A DNA stretch of 46,483 nt from Lachnospiraceae bacterium (GTDB lineage Bacteria; Bacillota; Clostridia; Lachnospirales; Lachnospiraceae). Positions within the stretch are counted from its first letter, which is position 1; the number at the start of each line of letters is the position of its first letter. Shown piece by piece: positions 32,557-42,083 of the stretch. The stretch lies in the NCBI GenBank assembly GCA_021202635.1, contig JAJQCQ010000019.1, forward strand, positions 1 to 46,483, read 5' to 3'. Under the pieces are notes generated by a model, which worked only from the letters and a program-made list of their open reading frames with translations, was not told the DNA's origin and ran no database searches. Both the position numbers and the translations under genes were made by a program.

Positions 32557-34029
32557 ATGACAATAACAAAAGCGGTGACAAAGAATGGAATTGTAGTCGG
32601 AATGCCGGGAAAACAGACCGAATGCACGATGTTCCTCGGAATTCCGTACGCAAAGCCGCCGGTTGGGGAGCTCCGCTATCAGGCTCCGCAGAAGGCGGAA
32701 AGCTGGGAAGGAGAACGGGAGTGCTTCACTTTCTCTCCGGCCTGTATTCAGGACCGAAAAGGAGATGAATTCCCGATTTCGGAGGACTGCCTGTACCTGA
32801 ATGTATACACACCGGCGAAAACGGCGGAGGAAAAGCTTCCGGTCATGTTCTGGATTTACGGCGGGGGCTTTGGAGGCGGAAGATCCTCGGATCCAGAGAT
32901 GTATGGCGAGAGCCTGACCCGGAAGGATGTGGTGGTCGTTACCATTAATTACCGTTGCGGGGTGTTTGGCTTTTTTGCTACAAAGGAGCTGGAGGAGCGA
33001 AACGGACAGGTGGTAAATGCCGGTATTCTGGATCAGATTGCGGCGCTTTCCTGGGTAAGGGAAAATATCCGTGCATTCGGAGGCGATCCGGAACGCATCC
33101 TGGTATTTGGTCAGTCGGCAGGAGGGATGTCCACGCGGATGCTGATGACGTCCCCTCTGGCAAAAGGAATGTTTTCCAGAGCGATCATTGAGTCCGGCGG
33201 CGGCCTTAACGAAGCGGATCCGATCCGACCGAAGGAAGAATTTATGGCACTCTGCGAGCGGGCGATGCGGCATATTGGATGGACCCTCGAGGACATGCTG
33301 ACTCGCGATGCAGCAGAAATTTCGGAGAAGATGGCGCAGGCGGCAAAGGATACTGCCGAAGGCTTTGAGGTCGGGTATTTCCAGCCGTTTCTGGATGGCA
33401 TTTCGCTGGTGGAGGTGCCGGGAAAATTGATCTCCAGAGGCGAATATCCCGATATCCCGATTATCTGCGGAACCGTGGCCGGGGACGCCTGGATGTTCTC
33501 CAGAAAAGTCATGCGGCAGTTTCCGGGCGACCGGTATTTCCGGGGATTTTCCTACGCGGCGAGCCAGGCATGGGCAAGGCTTTGTGTGAAGGAAGGACGC
33601 ACGCCGATCTATACTTATTACATGGATCGGACGCAGCCTAAAAAAGAAGGCGGTCCGACGCACGGAAGAGCTCCGGCGTATGGCGCAGGAACTCCGCATT
33701 CATCTGAAATTGTCTATGTGTTTGGAACACTCGATAGCCGCAGCAAGGGATTTGGAGAACTGGATTTTGAACTGTCCGAGGCAATACAGACCTACTGGAC
33801 GAATTTTGCGAAGACTGGCGATCCGAACGGCGATCTGAACAACGATCCAAACGGAGAGAGTATTTGCCGCTGGGAACCTTATACCGAGCAGACCCCGTTG
33901 GCCATGCATTTTGGCGACGATGGGTATCAGATGACAGATCTGGTGGAAACGGATGCGGAAAAGCTGGCGCTTAAGATTACCGAAGAGCATCCCGGCCTGC
34001 TGACTTCGCTGGAAGGATATGAATTGTGA
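32557..34029 (+). CDS. Type-B carboxylesterase
   Basis: The start at 32557 is chosen because GGAG ends nine bases before it, whereas ATG 32548 abuts GGAG. A 490-residue alpha/beta hydrolase of the carboxylesterase type-B family: EDCLYLNVYTP (76-86), oxyanion hole YGGGFGGG (101-108), nucleophile Ser187 in FGQSAGG, and the likely His in TPHSSEIVYVFG near 383. There is no signal peptide, so it acts in the cytoplasm. It hydrolyses ester bonds of bulky, often aromatic substrates. It is the first gene of the arm that ends in the ceramidase-esterase fusion, and its promoter faces the LysR gene. Confidence 0.9.
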   Translation: MTITKAVTKNGIVVGMPGKQTECTMFLGIPYAKPPVGELRYQAPQKAESWEGERECFTFSPACIQDRKGDEFPISEDCLYLNVYTPAKTAEEKLPVMFWIYGGGFGGGRSSDPEMYGESLTRKDVVVVTINYRCGVFGFFATKELEERNGQVVNAGILDQIAALSWVRENIRAFGGDPERILVFGQSAGGMSTRMLMTSPLAKGMFSRAIIESGGGLNEADPIRPKEEFMALCERAMRHIGWTLEDMLTRDAAEISEKMAQAAKDTAEGFEVGYFQPFLDGISLVEVPGKLISRGEYPDIPIICGTVAGDAWMFSRKVMRQFPGDRYFRGFSYAASQAWARLCVKEGRTPIYTYYMDRTQPKKEGGPTHGRAPAYGAGTPHSSEIVYVFGTLDSRSKGFGELDFELSEAIQTYWTNFAKTGDPNGDLNNDPNGESICRWEPYTEQTPLAMHFGDDGYQMTDLVETDAEKLALKITEEHPGLLTSLEGYEL

Positions 34030-34187
34030 CTGGCTTGCAGACAGGGCCGCTTTGAAGAATCAATCAAGAATGAAAAATAAATGGAGACTTATTAAGAACT
34101 AAAGAAACAGTGGGTCATTCTGAAGAAACGGAAGAGCCATGACAGATAAAAACGGATGAAACGTATATAGGAGACGGAGGCGAAAGG

Positions 34188-35576
34188 ATGGGAAAAAGCG
34201 GAGCGATCAAAAACATTACGGCGATGACTTCCAACCGGCCTGACGGAATGGTGATTTCCAGAGCGATCCTGGAATATGATTTTGTGCTTGAAGGCAGTCA
34301 GGTCAGCCCGGAAGGTTATGAGGTGGAAAAGCGTACCATTTTGGATGCTTATGTCAGCGCGGATGAATGCGGAAAAGAACCGACTCAGTCTGGAAGCTTT
34401 GTGGTACTGCAGCTGAGCGAAAAGGATGAAACAGCCAGTGTGCAGATAGACAAAGGTCCGGGAGGATTAAGGGGACCAGGGCCGGGCGGTCCGCCAAAGG
34501 ATGGTCCAAAGCTTCCGGGAAAGCAGCCGGGAGGGGATTCTATGGCAGTGGAAGGCCCGATGGCAGGCGGCAGCAACGACGCAGGAGGCCCGCCGAAGGA
34601 TGGCCCGAAAGGTCCGGGAGGTCCCGGCGGCCCGGGAGGCCCGGCTGGATCGGCGGCGGAGCTGCGGCCGGTAGCGGTATCGGTGAAGCAGAAGGCAGAT
34701 ATCGTCGGCGTGAATGGCGAAATCTGCAAAGGCAGTGACATCTTCCGCATATCGAACCGGAGCATCTGTCCGGTGGCGGATGAGTTCAGGCAGATGAAGC
34801 TCGGGGCGCTGAAGTTCAATCTGTTTGTACCTGAAGAATATGACCCATCCCAAAAATATCCGCTGGTGCTGTTTATCCATGATGCGGGGCCGTGCGGAGA
34901 CGATCCGATGCTGGCGCTTGCGCAGGGAAACGGCGGCCTGATCTGGGCGTCGCCTGAGGAACAGAAAAAGCATCCCTGTTTTGTCCTTTGCCCGCAGATT
35001 CCCAGGGGGATCCGGCTGACGGATGACGACTTTGTGGCTCATCCGGAAATTGAGACGATCAAGCGCATGATGGATCTGCTTGCAGAACAGTATAGCATTG
35101 ATATGGACCGCATTTACACAACCGGTCAGTCGCAGGGCTGCATGGCTTCCCTGGAGCTGGGGATCCGCTATCCGGAATTCTTCGCGGGATTCCTGCTGGT
35201 GGCAGGACAGTGGGATCCGAACCGCAGCAGCATCCTCTGGAATCAGAACATCTGGATTCTGGTATCGGAAGGCGACAAAAAAGCACTGCCTGGTATGAAT
35301 GCCATCACCTTCGCGTTTGAAGAAAAGGGCGCTGTGATCGGCAGATACCGCTGGGACGCAAAAATGGATCCGCAGCTGCTTAACAAAGCGGCAGCAAAGG
35401 CGGCATCGGATTCGTACCGGATCCGCTACACCGTATTTGAAGGCAGCTCGGTAGTACCGCCGGAAAAGGAAATAACCCCGGCAACGAATCACGTTTGTAC
35501 CTGGCCGGTAGCCTACGGCATTGAGGCGGTCAGAGACTGGCTTTTTACCAGTCGCAGGCAAAACAGACAGGGGTGA
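34188..35576 (+). CDS. COG4099-type esterase/peptidase with Gly-Pro-rich insert
   Basis: A 462-residue protein preceded by GGAGGCGAAAGG. Residues 1-88 and 156-215 together look like one beta-rich N-terminal domain, split by a Gly/Pro-rich insert (89-155) with GPGGPP, GGPPKDGPKGPGG and similar words. Residues about 215-462 are an alpha/beta hydrolase: YPLVLFIHDAG, nucleophile Ser315 in [10 protein letters not shown], catalytic His near 433 (TNHVCTWPVAYG). The same domain order occurs in the C-terminal half of the 886-residue protein at 42149. No signal peptide, so probably intracellular. COG4099 members are called predicted peptidases or esterases; the substrate is unknown. Confidence 0.8.
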   Translation: MGKSGAIKNITAMTSNRPDGMVISRAILEYDFVLEGSQVSPEGYEVEKRTILDAYVSADECGKEPTQSGSFVVLQLSEKDETASVQIDKGPGGLRGPGPGGPPKDGPKLPGKQPGGDSMAVEGPMAGGSNDAGGPPKDGPKGPGGPGGPGGPAGSAAELRPVAVSVKQKADIVGVNGEICKGSDIFRISNRSICPVADEFRQMKLGALKFNLFVPEEYDPSQKYPLVLFIHDAGPCGDDPMLALAQGNGGLIWASPEEQKKHPCFVLCPQIPRGIRLTDDDFVAHPEIETIKRMMDLLAEQYSIDMDRIYTTGQSQGCMASLELGIRYPEFFAGFLLVAGQWDPNRSSILWNQNIWILVSEGDKKALPGMNAITFAFEEKGAVIGRYRWDAKMDPQLLNKAAAKAASDSYRIRYTVFEGSSVVPPEKEITPATNHVCTWPVAYGIEAVRDWLFTSRRQNRQG

Positions 35577-35580
35577 TTAC

Positions 35581-36249
35581 ATGAAGCTGAAGGATCAGAT
35601 TATCCGAAGAATCGACAGGCTGATGTACCGCACCTGGAATGAAGACCAGCCTGCACGTACCTGGCACAGCGGTTTTTACCACCGCTATTTTGAAGGCTAC
35701 CGTGAAAATACTACCGCTGATCAGGACGGAAAGCATAAAAAGGTGGAACGGTTTTACGCGGGATGCTATTACCTGGATCAGGAAAAGACGGCGGACTATA
35801 TAGGAAAAAGAGTTCTGTACGCCATCCTGCTTGCGGGAGCTGTTTACCTGTATTACGTATCCTGCTTTACCGAACAGCTGGCCGCGAATTACGCGACGGC
35901 AGTGTCGGTGCTCCAGTCCGTGGACATCTTCCTGTTTCTGTGGCTGGCCTATATCTATGTCTGCGGTCTGCTCGCCGGAAGAAAAATGATCTACAGCGAA
36001 TACAAGGGCAGCCACATTCGCATGACGCAGGTAACTCTCGCCGGCAGCGTGTCACTGGCAGCTACAGCGGCGGCGAAGCTGATTTACGCAGTTTACGAAC
36101 GGGCTCTGGATGTCCTCCATATTCAAAATGCGGCAATCCTCGTGGCGGCGGCAGGTTTCCTCTGGATGATACGCCTCGTTGAGATGAGAACGAAATACGA
36201 GGTAGAGGAAAGCAAACAGGCGGGCAAAGCCGGTATCGAGATCAGCTGA
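35581..36249 (+). CDS. Four-helix membrane protein of unknown family
   Basis: A 222-residue protein starting at 35581, four bases after the esterase stop. A charged N-terminal 80 residues (MKLKDQIIRRIDRLMYRTWN, then a Tyr-rich WHSGFYHRYFEGY) precede four hydrophobic helices (about 82-100, 107-135, 148-170, 183-203) and a short charged tail. I do not recognise the family. Its place between an esterase and ABC permeases suggests a role in uptake or in anchoring the soluble esterases to the membrane, which is speculation from context only. Confidence 0.7.
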   Translation: MKLKDQIIRRIDRLMYRTWNEDQPARTWHSGFYHRYFEGYRENTTADQDGKHKKVERFYAGCYYLDQEKTADYIGKRVLYAILLAGAVYLYYVSCFTEQLAANYATAVSVLQSVDIFLFLWLAYIYVCGLLAGRKMIYSEYKGSHIRMTQVTLAGSVSLAATAAAKLIYAVYERALDVLHIQNAAILVAAAGFLWMIRLVEMRTKYEVEESKQAGKAGIEIS

Positions 36250-36267
36250 CGAAAGGAAGGGATGAAC

Positions 36268-37218
36268 ATGTGGAAATACATTGTAAAAAGACTGTTATGG
36301 TCGATCGTTATTATGGTCGGCGCAGGAATTATTATTTTCCTGCTGACTTATTTCACTCCGGGAGATCCGGCTGCACAGCTGATTGGCTCCGACGCGAGCG
36401 CCGCTGATCTGGCTGCTCTGCGGGCAAAGCTGGGGATAGACAAGCCTTTCCTGCAGCAGCTTGTGACTTTCCTTTACAACTCATTCATCAAATGGGACTG
36501 GGGCACTTCCTGGACTTACAACGAGCCAGTGATGTCTACCATCCTTTCGAGATTGCCGCGTACGGCGATTATTGGCTTCGGTCAGATGATCCTGACAGTG
36601 GCGATCGGTATTCCGCTGGGAATCTTTGCGGCACGGCATCAGGGACACTGGCAGGATTACGGTGTGCTGGGCGTCTGCATGGTTCTGGTATCTCTGCCGG
36701 ATATGTGGGTGGCGCTGATGTTCGTATTGCTGTTTTCCCTTCAGCTGCACTGGCTTCCGGCATACGGAATCGGCGGACCGCAGTATTACATCCTTCCGAT
36801 CGTATCCGGTGTTATGGGCGGCATTGCCGGACAGGCCAGACTGATGCGGTCCGGTATGCTGGAGGTCATTCACTCCGACTTTGTAACTACCGCGAGGGCG
36901 AAAGGGCAAAGTGAAGACTTGATTGTCCGCAAGCACATCCTGCCGAATGCTTTGATGCCGGTCATAACGATGCTCGGCGGCAGCCTGGCCCTGGTGGTAT
37001 GCGGCTCCGCGATTGTAGAGAGACTGTTTTCCATTCCGGGTGTCGGACTCTACCTGCTCGATGGCATCAGCTACCGCGACTATCCGATCATCCGCGGCTG
37101 TACGCTGTTCTTCGCAACGTTTTCTGCACTGGTCTATCTGCTGCTGGATCTGGTCTATGCATGGATTGACCCGCGGATCAAGGCTCAGTATACATCCGGC
37201 AAAAAATCAGGGAGGTGA
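36268..37218 (+). CDS. ABC transporter permease, OppB/DppB type
   Basis: The start at 36268 has AAGGAAGGG six bases upstream; ATG 36262 is too close. A 316-residue permease of the oligopeptide/dipeptide/nickel family: MWKYIVKRLLWSIVIMVGAG is helix 1 with the typical RRLL-like start, TPGDPAAQLIG the family motif, and an EAA-type cytoplasmic loop (TTARAKGQSEDLIVRKHILPN) contacts the ATPase. It pairs with the next permease. Confidence 0.92.
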   Translation: MWKYIVKRLLWSIVIMVGAGIIIFLLTYFTPGDPAAQLIGSDASAADLAALRAKLGIDKPFLQQLVTFLYNSFIKWDWGTSWTYNEPVMSTILSRLPRTAIIGFGQMILTVAIGIPLGIFAARHQGHWQDYGVLGVCMVLVSLPDMWVALMFVLLFSLQLHWLPAYGIGGPQYYILPIVSGVMGGIAGQARLMRSGMLEVIHSDFVTTARAKGQSEDLIVRKHILPNALMPVITMLGGSLALVVCGSAIVERLFSIPGVGLYLLDGISYRDYPIIRGCTLFFATFSALVYLLLDLVYAWIDPRIKAQYTSGKKSGR

Positions 37219-37226
37219 GCAGTATC

Positions 37227-38192
37227 ATGGCTGAAAAAGATCTGAATTTAGAGAAAAAAGGCGGACATCACGGACCTCACGGGGATGGCCACAGACCGCA
37301 CAAAAAGGGGCCGCATCATGGAGAACATCACGGGCGGCATTACAGTCCGGCCTTCAACAATTTCATGGAGACCTTCCAACGGGTATTTATCAGTCCGAGC
37401 GCCAAGCTTGGCGGCATCATGTTTCTGATTGTAGTACTGCTGCTGGTATTTGCACCGCTCATTGCACCTTATAAACCGACTGCGGTCGATCTGAAAAATA
37501 CCTTTGCGACGCCGTCGCTTGCCCATCTATGTGGGACGGATAAGCTGGGAAGAGATATTTTCTCAAGACTTCTCTACGGAGGCAGATATTCCCTGGCACT
37601 TGGCCTTACTGCCGCGATCGTAGGCTCTGTCGGCGGTGTAATTGTGGGAAGCATCGCGGGCTATTTCGGAGGAAAAGTGGAAGACCTGATCATGCGTTTC
37701 TGCGATATCTGGGGCGCACTTCCGGGCTCTCTGATGACTCTGCTTTTAGCGGCATCCTTCGGAGCAGGTCTCTGGCAGACCATCGTTTCTCTTTCCATCA
37801 GTGCTATCCCGAACGGCGCACGTATGACGAGAGGCCAGATCCTTGGCGAGAGAGGAAAAGAATATGTGGAGGCAGCGGAATCCTTTAACTGCCCGAAGCG
37901 GGTGATTATGTTCCGCCACCTGCTGCCGAATGTCATCTCTCCGACGATTGTCAATACTACGATGAAGATCGGCGGTTCCATCACGATGGTTGCGGGCTTA
38001 AGCTACTTAGGACTTGGTATTCAGCCGCCGACACCGGAATGGGGCGCAATGCTTTCCGACGGCATCAGCTACATCAGCGCATATCCGCATATGGTGATTT
38101 TCCCAGGCATCGCGATTGCCATCTGCGTACTGTCCATCAACCTGATGGGCGATGGTCTGCGCGACGCACTGGATCCGAAGATGAGATCCTGA
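37227..38192 (+). CDS. ABC transporter permease, OppC type, with His-rich N-terminus
   Basis: The start at 37227 follows GGAGGTGA by nine bases. A 321-residue OppC/DppC permease: LCGTDKLGRDIFSRLLYGGR is the family signature, and AAESFNCPKRVIMFRHLLPN holds the EAA loop. Before helix 1 comes a cytoplasmic tail with eleven His residues in about 30 (GGHHGPHGDGHRPHKKGPHH, then GEHHGRHY). Such a tail is unusual for peptide permeases and could bind Ni, Zn or Co. Whether the transporter carries a metal complex or is metal-regulated is unknown. Confidence 0.9.
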   Translation: MAEKDLNLEKKGGHHGPHGDGHRPHKKGPHHGEHHGRHYSPAFNNFMETFQRVFISPSAKLGGIMFLIVVLLLVFAPLIAPYKPTAVDLKNTFATPSLAHLCGTDKLGRDIFSRLLYGGRYSLALGLTAAIVGSVGGVIVGSIAGYFGGKVEDLIMRFCDIWGALPGSLMTLLLAASFGAGLWQTIVSLSISAIPNGARMTRGQILGERGKEYVEAAESFNCPKRVIMFRHLLPNVISPTIVNTTMKIGGSITMVAGLSYLGLGIQPPTPEWGAMLSDGISYISAYPHMVIFPGIAIAICVLSINLMGDGLRDALDPKMRS

Positions 38193-38207
38193 TAAGGAGG
38201 ACATACA

Positions 38208-39188
38208 ATGGCTGAGAAAAATCAATTCCTCTCTGTCAGGGGAATCACAGTGGAATATACACAGGGAAAAAATATTGTACATGCGGTCAATGACGTATCC
38301 TTTGATCTGGAAAAAGGAAAAACATTGGGTCTCGTCGGGGAAACCGGCGCCGGCAAGACGACGATTGCCAAGACTATTTTAAGAATTCTTCCGGTACCTC
38401 CGGCCAGGTTTAAGGGCGGTGAGGTCTGGCTCGATGGAAAGAACCTGACAGCCTTGAGCGAGGAGGAGATGCGCAAGGTGCGCGGCAACCAGATCGCGAT
38501 GATTTTCCAGGATCCGATGACGGCTCTGAACCCGTTGATGACGGTAGGCGACCAGATCGTTGAGGTGCTGCAGATCCACAATCCTCATATGAAAATGGAA
38601 GAGGCGGTAGAGCGCACCAAAGAGCTGCTGGAGATGGTAGGCATCGTGGGAGCGCGCTATAAAGAATATCCGCACCAGTTTTCCGGCGGAATGAAGCAGC
38701 GTGTGGTCATTGCCATGGCGCTGGCCTGCAGTCCGGATCTGATTCTGGCGGACGAGCCGACGACCGCCCTGGATGTGACGATTCAGGCACAGGTGCTGGA
38801 TCTGATCAAAGAACTTCAGACCAAGCAGAACACGTCCATGATTCTGATCACCCACGACCTGGGAGTGGTCGCGGAGACCTGCGACAGTGTGGCAGTCATC
38901 TATGCGGGTGAGGTCGTCGAATATGCGTCTAAGGAAGACCTGTTCCGCCATACGAAGCATCCATATACGAAAGGACTTTTCAACTCGATTCCGAGTCTGA
39001 CCGGGGATGAGATCAGGCTGACTCCGATTCCGGGGCTGCCGCCGGATCCAACTCGTCTGCCGGAAGGATGTCGCTTTGCAAAACGGTGTCCCTATGCGAC
39101 AAAGGAGTGCTTCCATAAGGAGGTTCCGGTGAAGGAGGTCGCTCCGGGCCACTATTGCAAATGTTTAAGAGAGACTGAGGAGGGATAA
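38208..39188 (+). CDS. ABC transporter ATPase, OppD type
   Basis: A 326-residue ATPase preceded by AAGGAGGACATACA. Walker A is GETGAGKTT, the signature is FSGGMKQR, Walker B is [14 protein letters not shown], and the switch His lies in LITHDLGVV. The C-terminal [14 protein letters not shown] motif is the conserved Cys region of OppD/DppD proteins, which in some members holds a [4Fe-4S] cluster. Pairs with the next gene. Confidence 0.93.
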   Translation: MAEKNQFLSVRGITVEYTQGKNIVHAVNDVSFDLEKGKTLGLVGETGAGKTTIAKTILRILPVPPARFKGGEVWLDGKNLTALSEEEMRKVRGNQIAMIFQDPMTALNPLMTVGDQIVEVLQIHNPHMKMEEAVERTKELLEMVGIVGARYKEYPHQFSGGMKQRVVIAMALACSPDLILADEPTTALDVTIQAQVLDLIKELQTKQNTSMILITHDLGVVAETCDSVAVIYAGEVVEYASKEDLFRHTKHPYTKGLFNSIPSLTGDEIRLTPIPGLPPDPTRLPEGCRFAKRCPYATKECFHKEVPVKEVAPGHYCKCLRETEEG

Positions 39189-39191
39189 AAA

Positions 39192-40151
39192 ATGGCGGAA
39201 CCGATTGTTGAGGTGCAAAATTTAAAAAAATACTTCCCCTGTCCCGGCGGCGCGCAGAATCATGCGGTGGATGACGTGACCTTTACGATTAATAAGGGGC
39301 AGACCCTGGGAGTCGTCGGCGAGTCCGGCTGCGGAAAATCAACTCTGGGCAGAACAATTATCCGCCTGCAGGAGGCGACAGACGGAGTGATCAAGCTGAA
39401 CGGAGAGGACATCACCCATGTAAAGGGTCATAAATTAAAACAGGTGCATGAAAAAATGCAGATTGTTTTCCAGGATCCGTATTCCAGCCTGAATCCTCGT
39501 ATGACGATCGACACTGCGGTGACGGAGCCGATGAAATACGCCGGTCACTATACAAAAAAGCAGCTCCAGGAGGAAAGCATCAAGCTGATGGATCTCGTCG
39601 GTATCGACGAGCGCCTGAGGAGATCCTATCCGCACGAGCTGGACGGAGGCCGCAGGCAGAGGGTCGTGATCGCCCGTGCGCTTGCATTGAATCCGGAATT
39701 TATCGTCTGTGATGAGCCGGTATCGGCACTGGATGTCTCGATCCAGGCACAGGTGCTGAACCTTTTAATGGATCTGCAGGACCAGATGAAGCTCTCTTAT
39801 ATGTTTGTAACCCATGATCTGTCTGTGGTACGTCTGATCTCGGATCACATTGTGGTTATGTATCTGGGGCAGATGGTGGAGAAAAGTCCGACCAAAGAGC
39901 TGTTTGTCCGTTCGCTGCATCCTTATACCAAAGCGCTTCTTTCCGCGATTCCGTCGACGGATCTGGATCATCCGATGAAGCGAATCCAGCTGAAAGGCGA
40001 AATTTCCAGTCCAATCAATCCGAAGCCGGGATGCCGGTTCGCGGCCAGATGCCCTTATGCGACGGAACGCTGTCAGGAACCACAGCAGCTGCGTGAATTA
40101 TCCAAAGATCATTTTGTGGCCTGCTGCCGTGCAGAGGAAGTGAATGACTAA
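39192..40151 (+). CDS. ABC transporter ATPase, OppF type
   Basis: A 319-residue ATPase starting four bases after the OppD-type stop, with GAGGAGGG upstream. Walker A is GESGCGKST, Walker B FIVCDEPVSALDV, switch His in VTHDLSVV. The ABC signature reads LDGGRRQR instead of LSGGxxQR; the Ser-to-Asp change would be expected to weaken one of the two ATP sites. The C-terminal CRFAARCPYATERC motif is conserved. Confidence 0.93.
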   Translation: MAEPIVEVQNLKKYFPCPGGAQNHAVDDVTFTINKGQTLGVVGESGCGKSTLGRTIIRLQEATDGVIKLNGEDITHVKGHKLKQVHEKMQIVFQDPYSSLNPRMTIDTAVTEPMKYAGHYTKKQLQEESIKLMDLVGIDERLRRSYPHELDGGRRQRVVIARALALNPEFIVCDEPVSALDVSIQAQVLNLLMDLQDQMKLSYMFVTHDLSVVRLISDHIVVMYLGQMVEKSPTKELFVRSLHPYTKALLSAIPSTDLDHPMKRIQLKGEISSPINPKPGCRFAARCPYATERCQEPQQLRELSKDHFVACCRAEEVND

Positions 40152-40152
40152 G

Positions 40153-40172
40153 CTGTCAGGATACTCTGACAG
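40153..40172 (+). terminator. Intercistronic hairpin before the binding-protein gene
   Basis: CTGTCAG (40153-40159) / CTGACAG (40166-40172), directly after the OppF-type stop, with no T-run. Probably an mRNA-stabilising or partial attenuation hairpin rather than a full terminator. The remaining 165 bases before the next gene show no other gene or clear promoter. Confidence 0.4.
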
Positions 40173-40336
40173 GAATTGTAAGGGAAAGGTAAACGGCGAA
40201 ATGTCGTTCCTATAAATCGAGCAGGAGACAGCCTGTCGCTCTCCAGCTCACCCGCACAGGCCGAATGCGGCTATAGACGGAAGAACGCTTTGCCAGGTCC
40301 TGTGCATCAAAATCACAATAAGAGGAGGATTTTATC

Positions 40337-42007
40337 ATGAGAACAATAACCAGAAGAAGCTTTCTGAAAGGCTCAGCGGCCAGTATTCTTGCAGTTGCCC
40401 TGGGTGGAATCGGTGTGAACGCATATGCGGAAGAAGCGGAAGAGGCAGCAGCAGGGACCTATGAATGGGAGCTTCTGTCCTCGGTGACCGTGGATGAATC
40501 CCGCACTTCCACCGCAAATTCGGATGAGAAGCTGGATTACATTACCATCGGGCTTGGCACGGTGCCGTCTTCTATGGATCCGTACAGCTTCAATAAATCC
40601 AGTGAGATCACAGTGGAGGTATTTGAAACCCTGGTCGTAGCGACGGACGACGGCGATTTTGTCGGAATTATAGCAAAGGATTGGGCTTACACAGACGATA
40701 CTGAGACGGAGCTGGTTATGAACATATATGAGGGCGTGACTGACTCTGATGGCAATGAGATTACGGCAGAGGATGTCGTATTTAGCTTCCAGACCTACAT
40801 CGATTCCGGAAACGCGAGAGATTTTGATGATTACGATTACAGCGAAGCAACGGATACTTATCAGGTTACGTTCCACTTTAAACAGAAGCTGAGCTCTCTG
40901 GATGGGTTTGACAATATCTTTGCAAGTACCTACATCGTGAGCCAGGCGACGTATGAGAGCCACAACTTCAACGTAGATCCGGTTGGAAGCGGTCCGTACA
41001 AGATTACCAGCTATGAGGAAGGCGCTACCTGTATTCTGGAGGCAAGAGATGATTACTGGCAGTCTGAGGAGAATCTGTATCAGAGCCAGAAGAGCAACGT
41101 ACAGACGATCGAGTATCAGTTCATTCTGGATGATTCCATGAGACTGATCGCTTTGGAATCCGGTACCATCGCTTACTGCGCAATTGATGACACCAGCCTC
41201 AGTCTTTTCGAGGAGGGCGGCGATTATGCAGGTCAGTTTAACATTTACTGCTATGAGGATGCGCAGGCACAGACGATTCTTCCGAATATGAGCAGCAATT
41301 CTCTGATGAGTGACATCAATATGCGTCTGGCTGTTTACTATGCACTGGATTCCGAGTCCTTTGCAGATGCACTTGGCAGCCGCGTGTATTATCCGTGTAC
41401 CGTAGACTGCGCACCGGTAGTCGGCGACTATCAGTCTGACTGGGATACCTGGGAAACCTACAACACCGTATATGACCTGGAGCTTTCCACTCAGTATCTG
41501 GCAGAGAGCGGCTACAATGGCGAAACTCTGAAAATCATCACCGAGGATAACTCTGAGAAGAACACTATCGCCGAGGTCGTACAGGCTTACCTTGAAATTG
41601 CCGGCATTAAGAGCGAGATCGTGACCCTGGATCATGCACTGATCGAGAACACGGCAGGCGACGCGACACAGTGGGATATCCTCATCTACAGCTCCGCTGA
41701 TAAGGACTATGCAATTTCCAGATTCATGAAGACCTATGCAATCGCTCACGGCTATGCGGACGGCTACAACTTAAGCTTCTACGAGAACGATGAGTTCCAG
41801 GAGATGCTGAGCACTGTATTCAATGTTGACACCTATAGCGAAGAAGGCACCAACGAGATCATGCAGTACATCTATGACAACGCGCTTGGATACGCCGGAT
41901 GCTATGCAATTAAGGTAGGCGTGTACTCACCGGTAATGGCACAGTTCTACACTGTATCCGGCACATCCAACTTCGTCATCGGAGCCTGCGAGTATTACCT
42001 TGACTAA
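40337..42007 (+). CDS. ABC substrate-binding protein (SBP_bac_5) with Tat-type signal
   Basis: A 556-residue family 5 extracellular solute-binding protein preceded by AGAGGAGG. The N-terminus TRRSFLKGSAASILAVALGG is a twin-arginine signal (RRxFLK) with a cleavage site near AYAEE. There is no lipobox Cys, unlike most Firmicute binding proteins, so anchoring is unclear. The mature part has LDYITIGLGTVPSSMDPYSF, typical of the family's first domain, and DPVGSGPYKITSYEEGATC, the conserved lobe motif. Mature protein is strongly acidic. It would deliver a peptide-like or other organic ligand to the OppBC-type permeases. Confidence 0.88.
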   Translation: MRTITRRSFLKGSAASILAVALGGIGVNAYAEEAEEAAAGTYEWELLSSVTVDESRTSTANSDEKLDYITIGLGTVPSSMDPYSFNKSSEITVEVFETLVVATDDGDFVGIIAKDWAYTDDTETELVMNIYEGVTDSDGNEITAEDVVFSFQTYIDSGNARDFDDYDYSEATDTYQVTFHFKQKLSSLDGFDNIFASTYIVSQATYESHNFNVDPVGSGPYKITSYEEGATCILEARDDYWQSEENLYQSQKSNVQTIEYQFILDDSMRLIALESGTIAYCAIDDTSLSLFEEGGDYAGQFNIYCYEDAQAQTILPNMSSNSLMSDINMRLAVYYALDSESFADALGSRVYYPCTVDCAPVVGDYQSDWDTWETYNTVYDLELSTQYLAESGYNGETLKIITEDNSEKNTIAEVVQAYLEIAGIKSEIVTLDHALIENTAGDATQWDILIYSSADKDYAISRFMKTYAIAHGYADGYNLSFYENDEFQEMLSTVFNVDTYSEEGTNEIMQYIYDNALGYAGCYAIKVGVYSPVMAQFYTVSGTSNFVIGACEYYLD

Positions 42008-42021
42008 CCGTTTGGGATAGC

Positions 42022-42064
42022 CTGCTGTGTTGAATCAGTAAGTAGTGATACTTCAAAACAGCAG
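42022..42064 (+). repeat. Long hairpin after the binding-protein gene
   Basis: CTGCTGT-TTGAA (42022-42034, one-base bulge) pairs with TTCAA-ACAGCAG (42052-42064, one-base bulge), followed by AAAAA rather than T. Probably an mRNA 3' stabiliser. Confidence 0.45.
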
Positions 42065-42083
42065 AAAAATGATATCTTCCTTC

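Noticed and set aside
32524-33699. 391-codon minus frame over the carboxylesterase
   Set aside because: The plus frame has the complete esterase motifs and promoter; the minus frame has none.
40373-41749. 458-codon open frame opposite the binding-protein gene
   Set aside because: Antisense of a well-defined SBP_bac_5 gene, without start signals or recognisable motifs.
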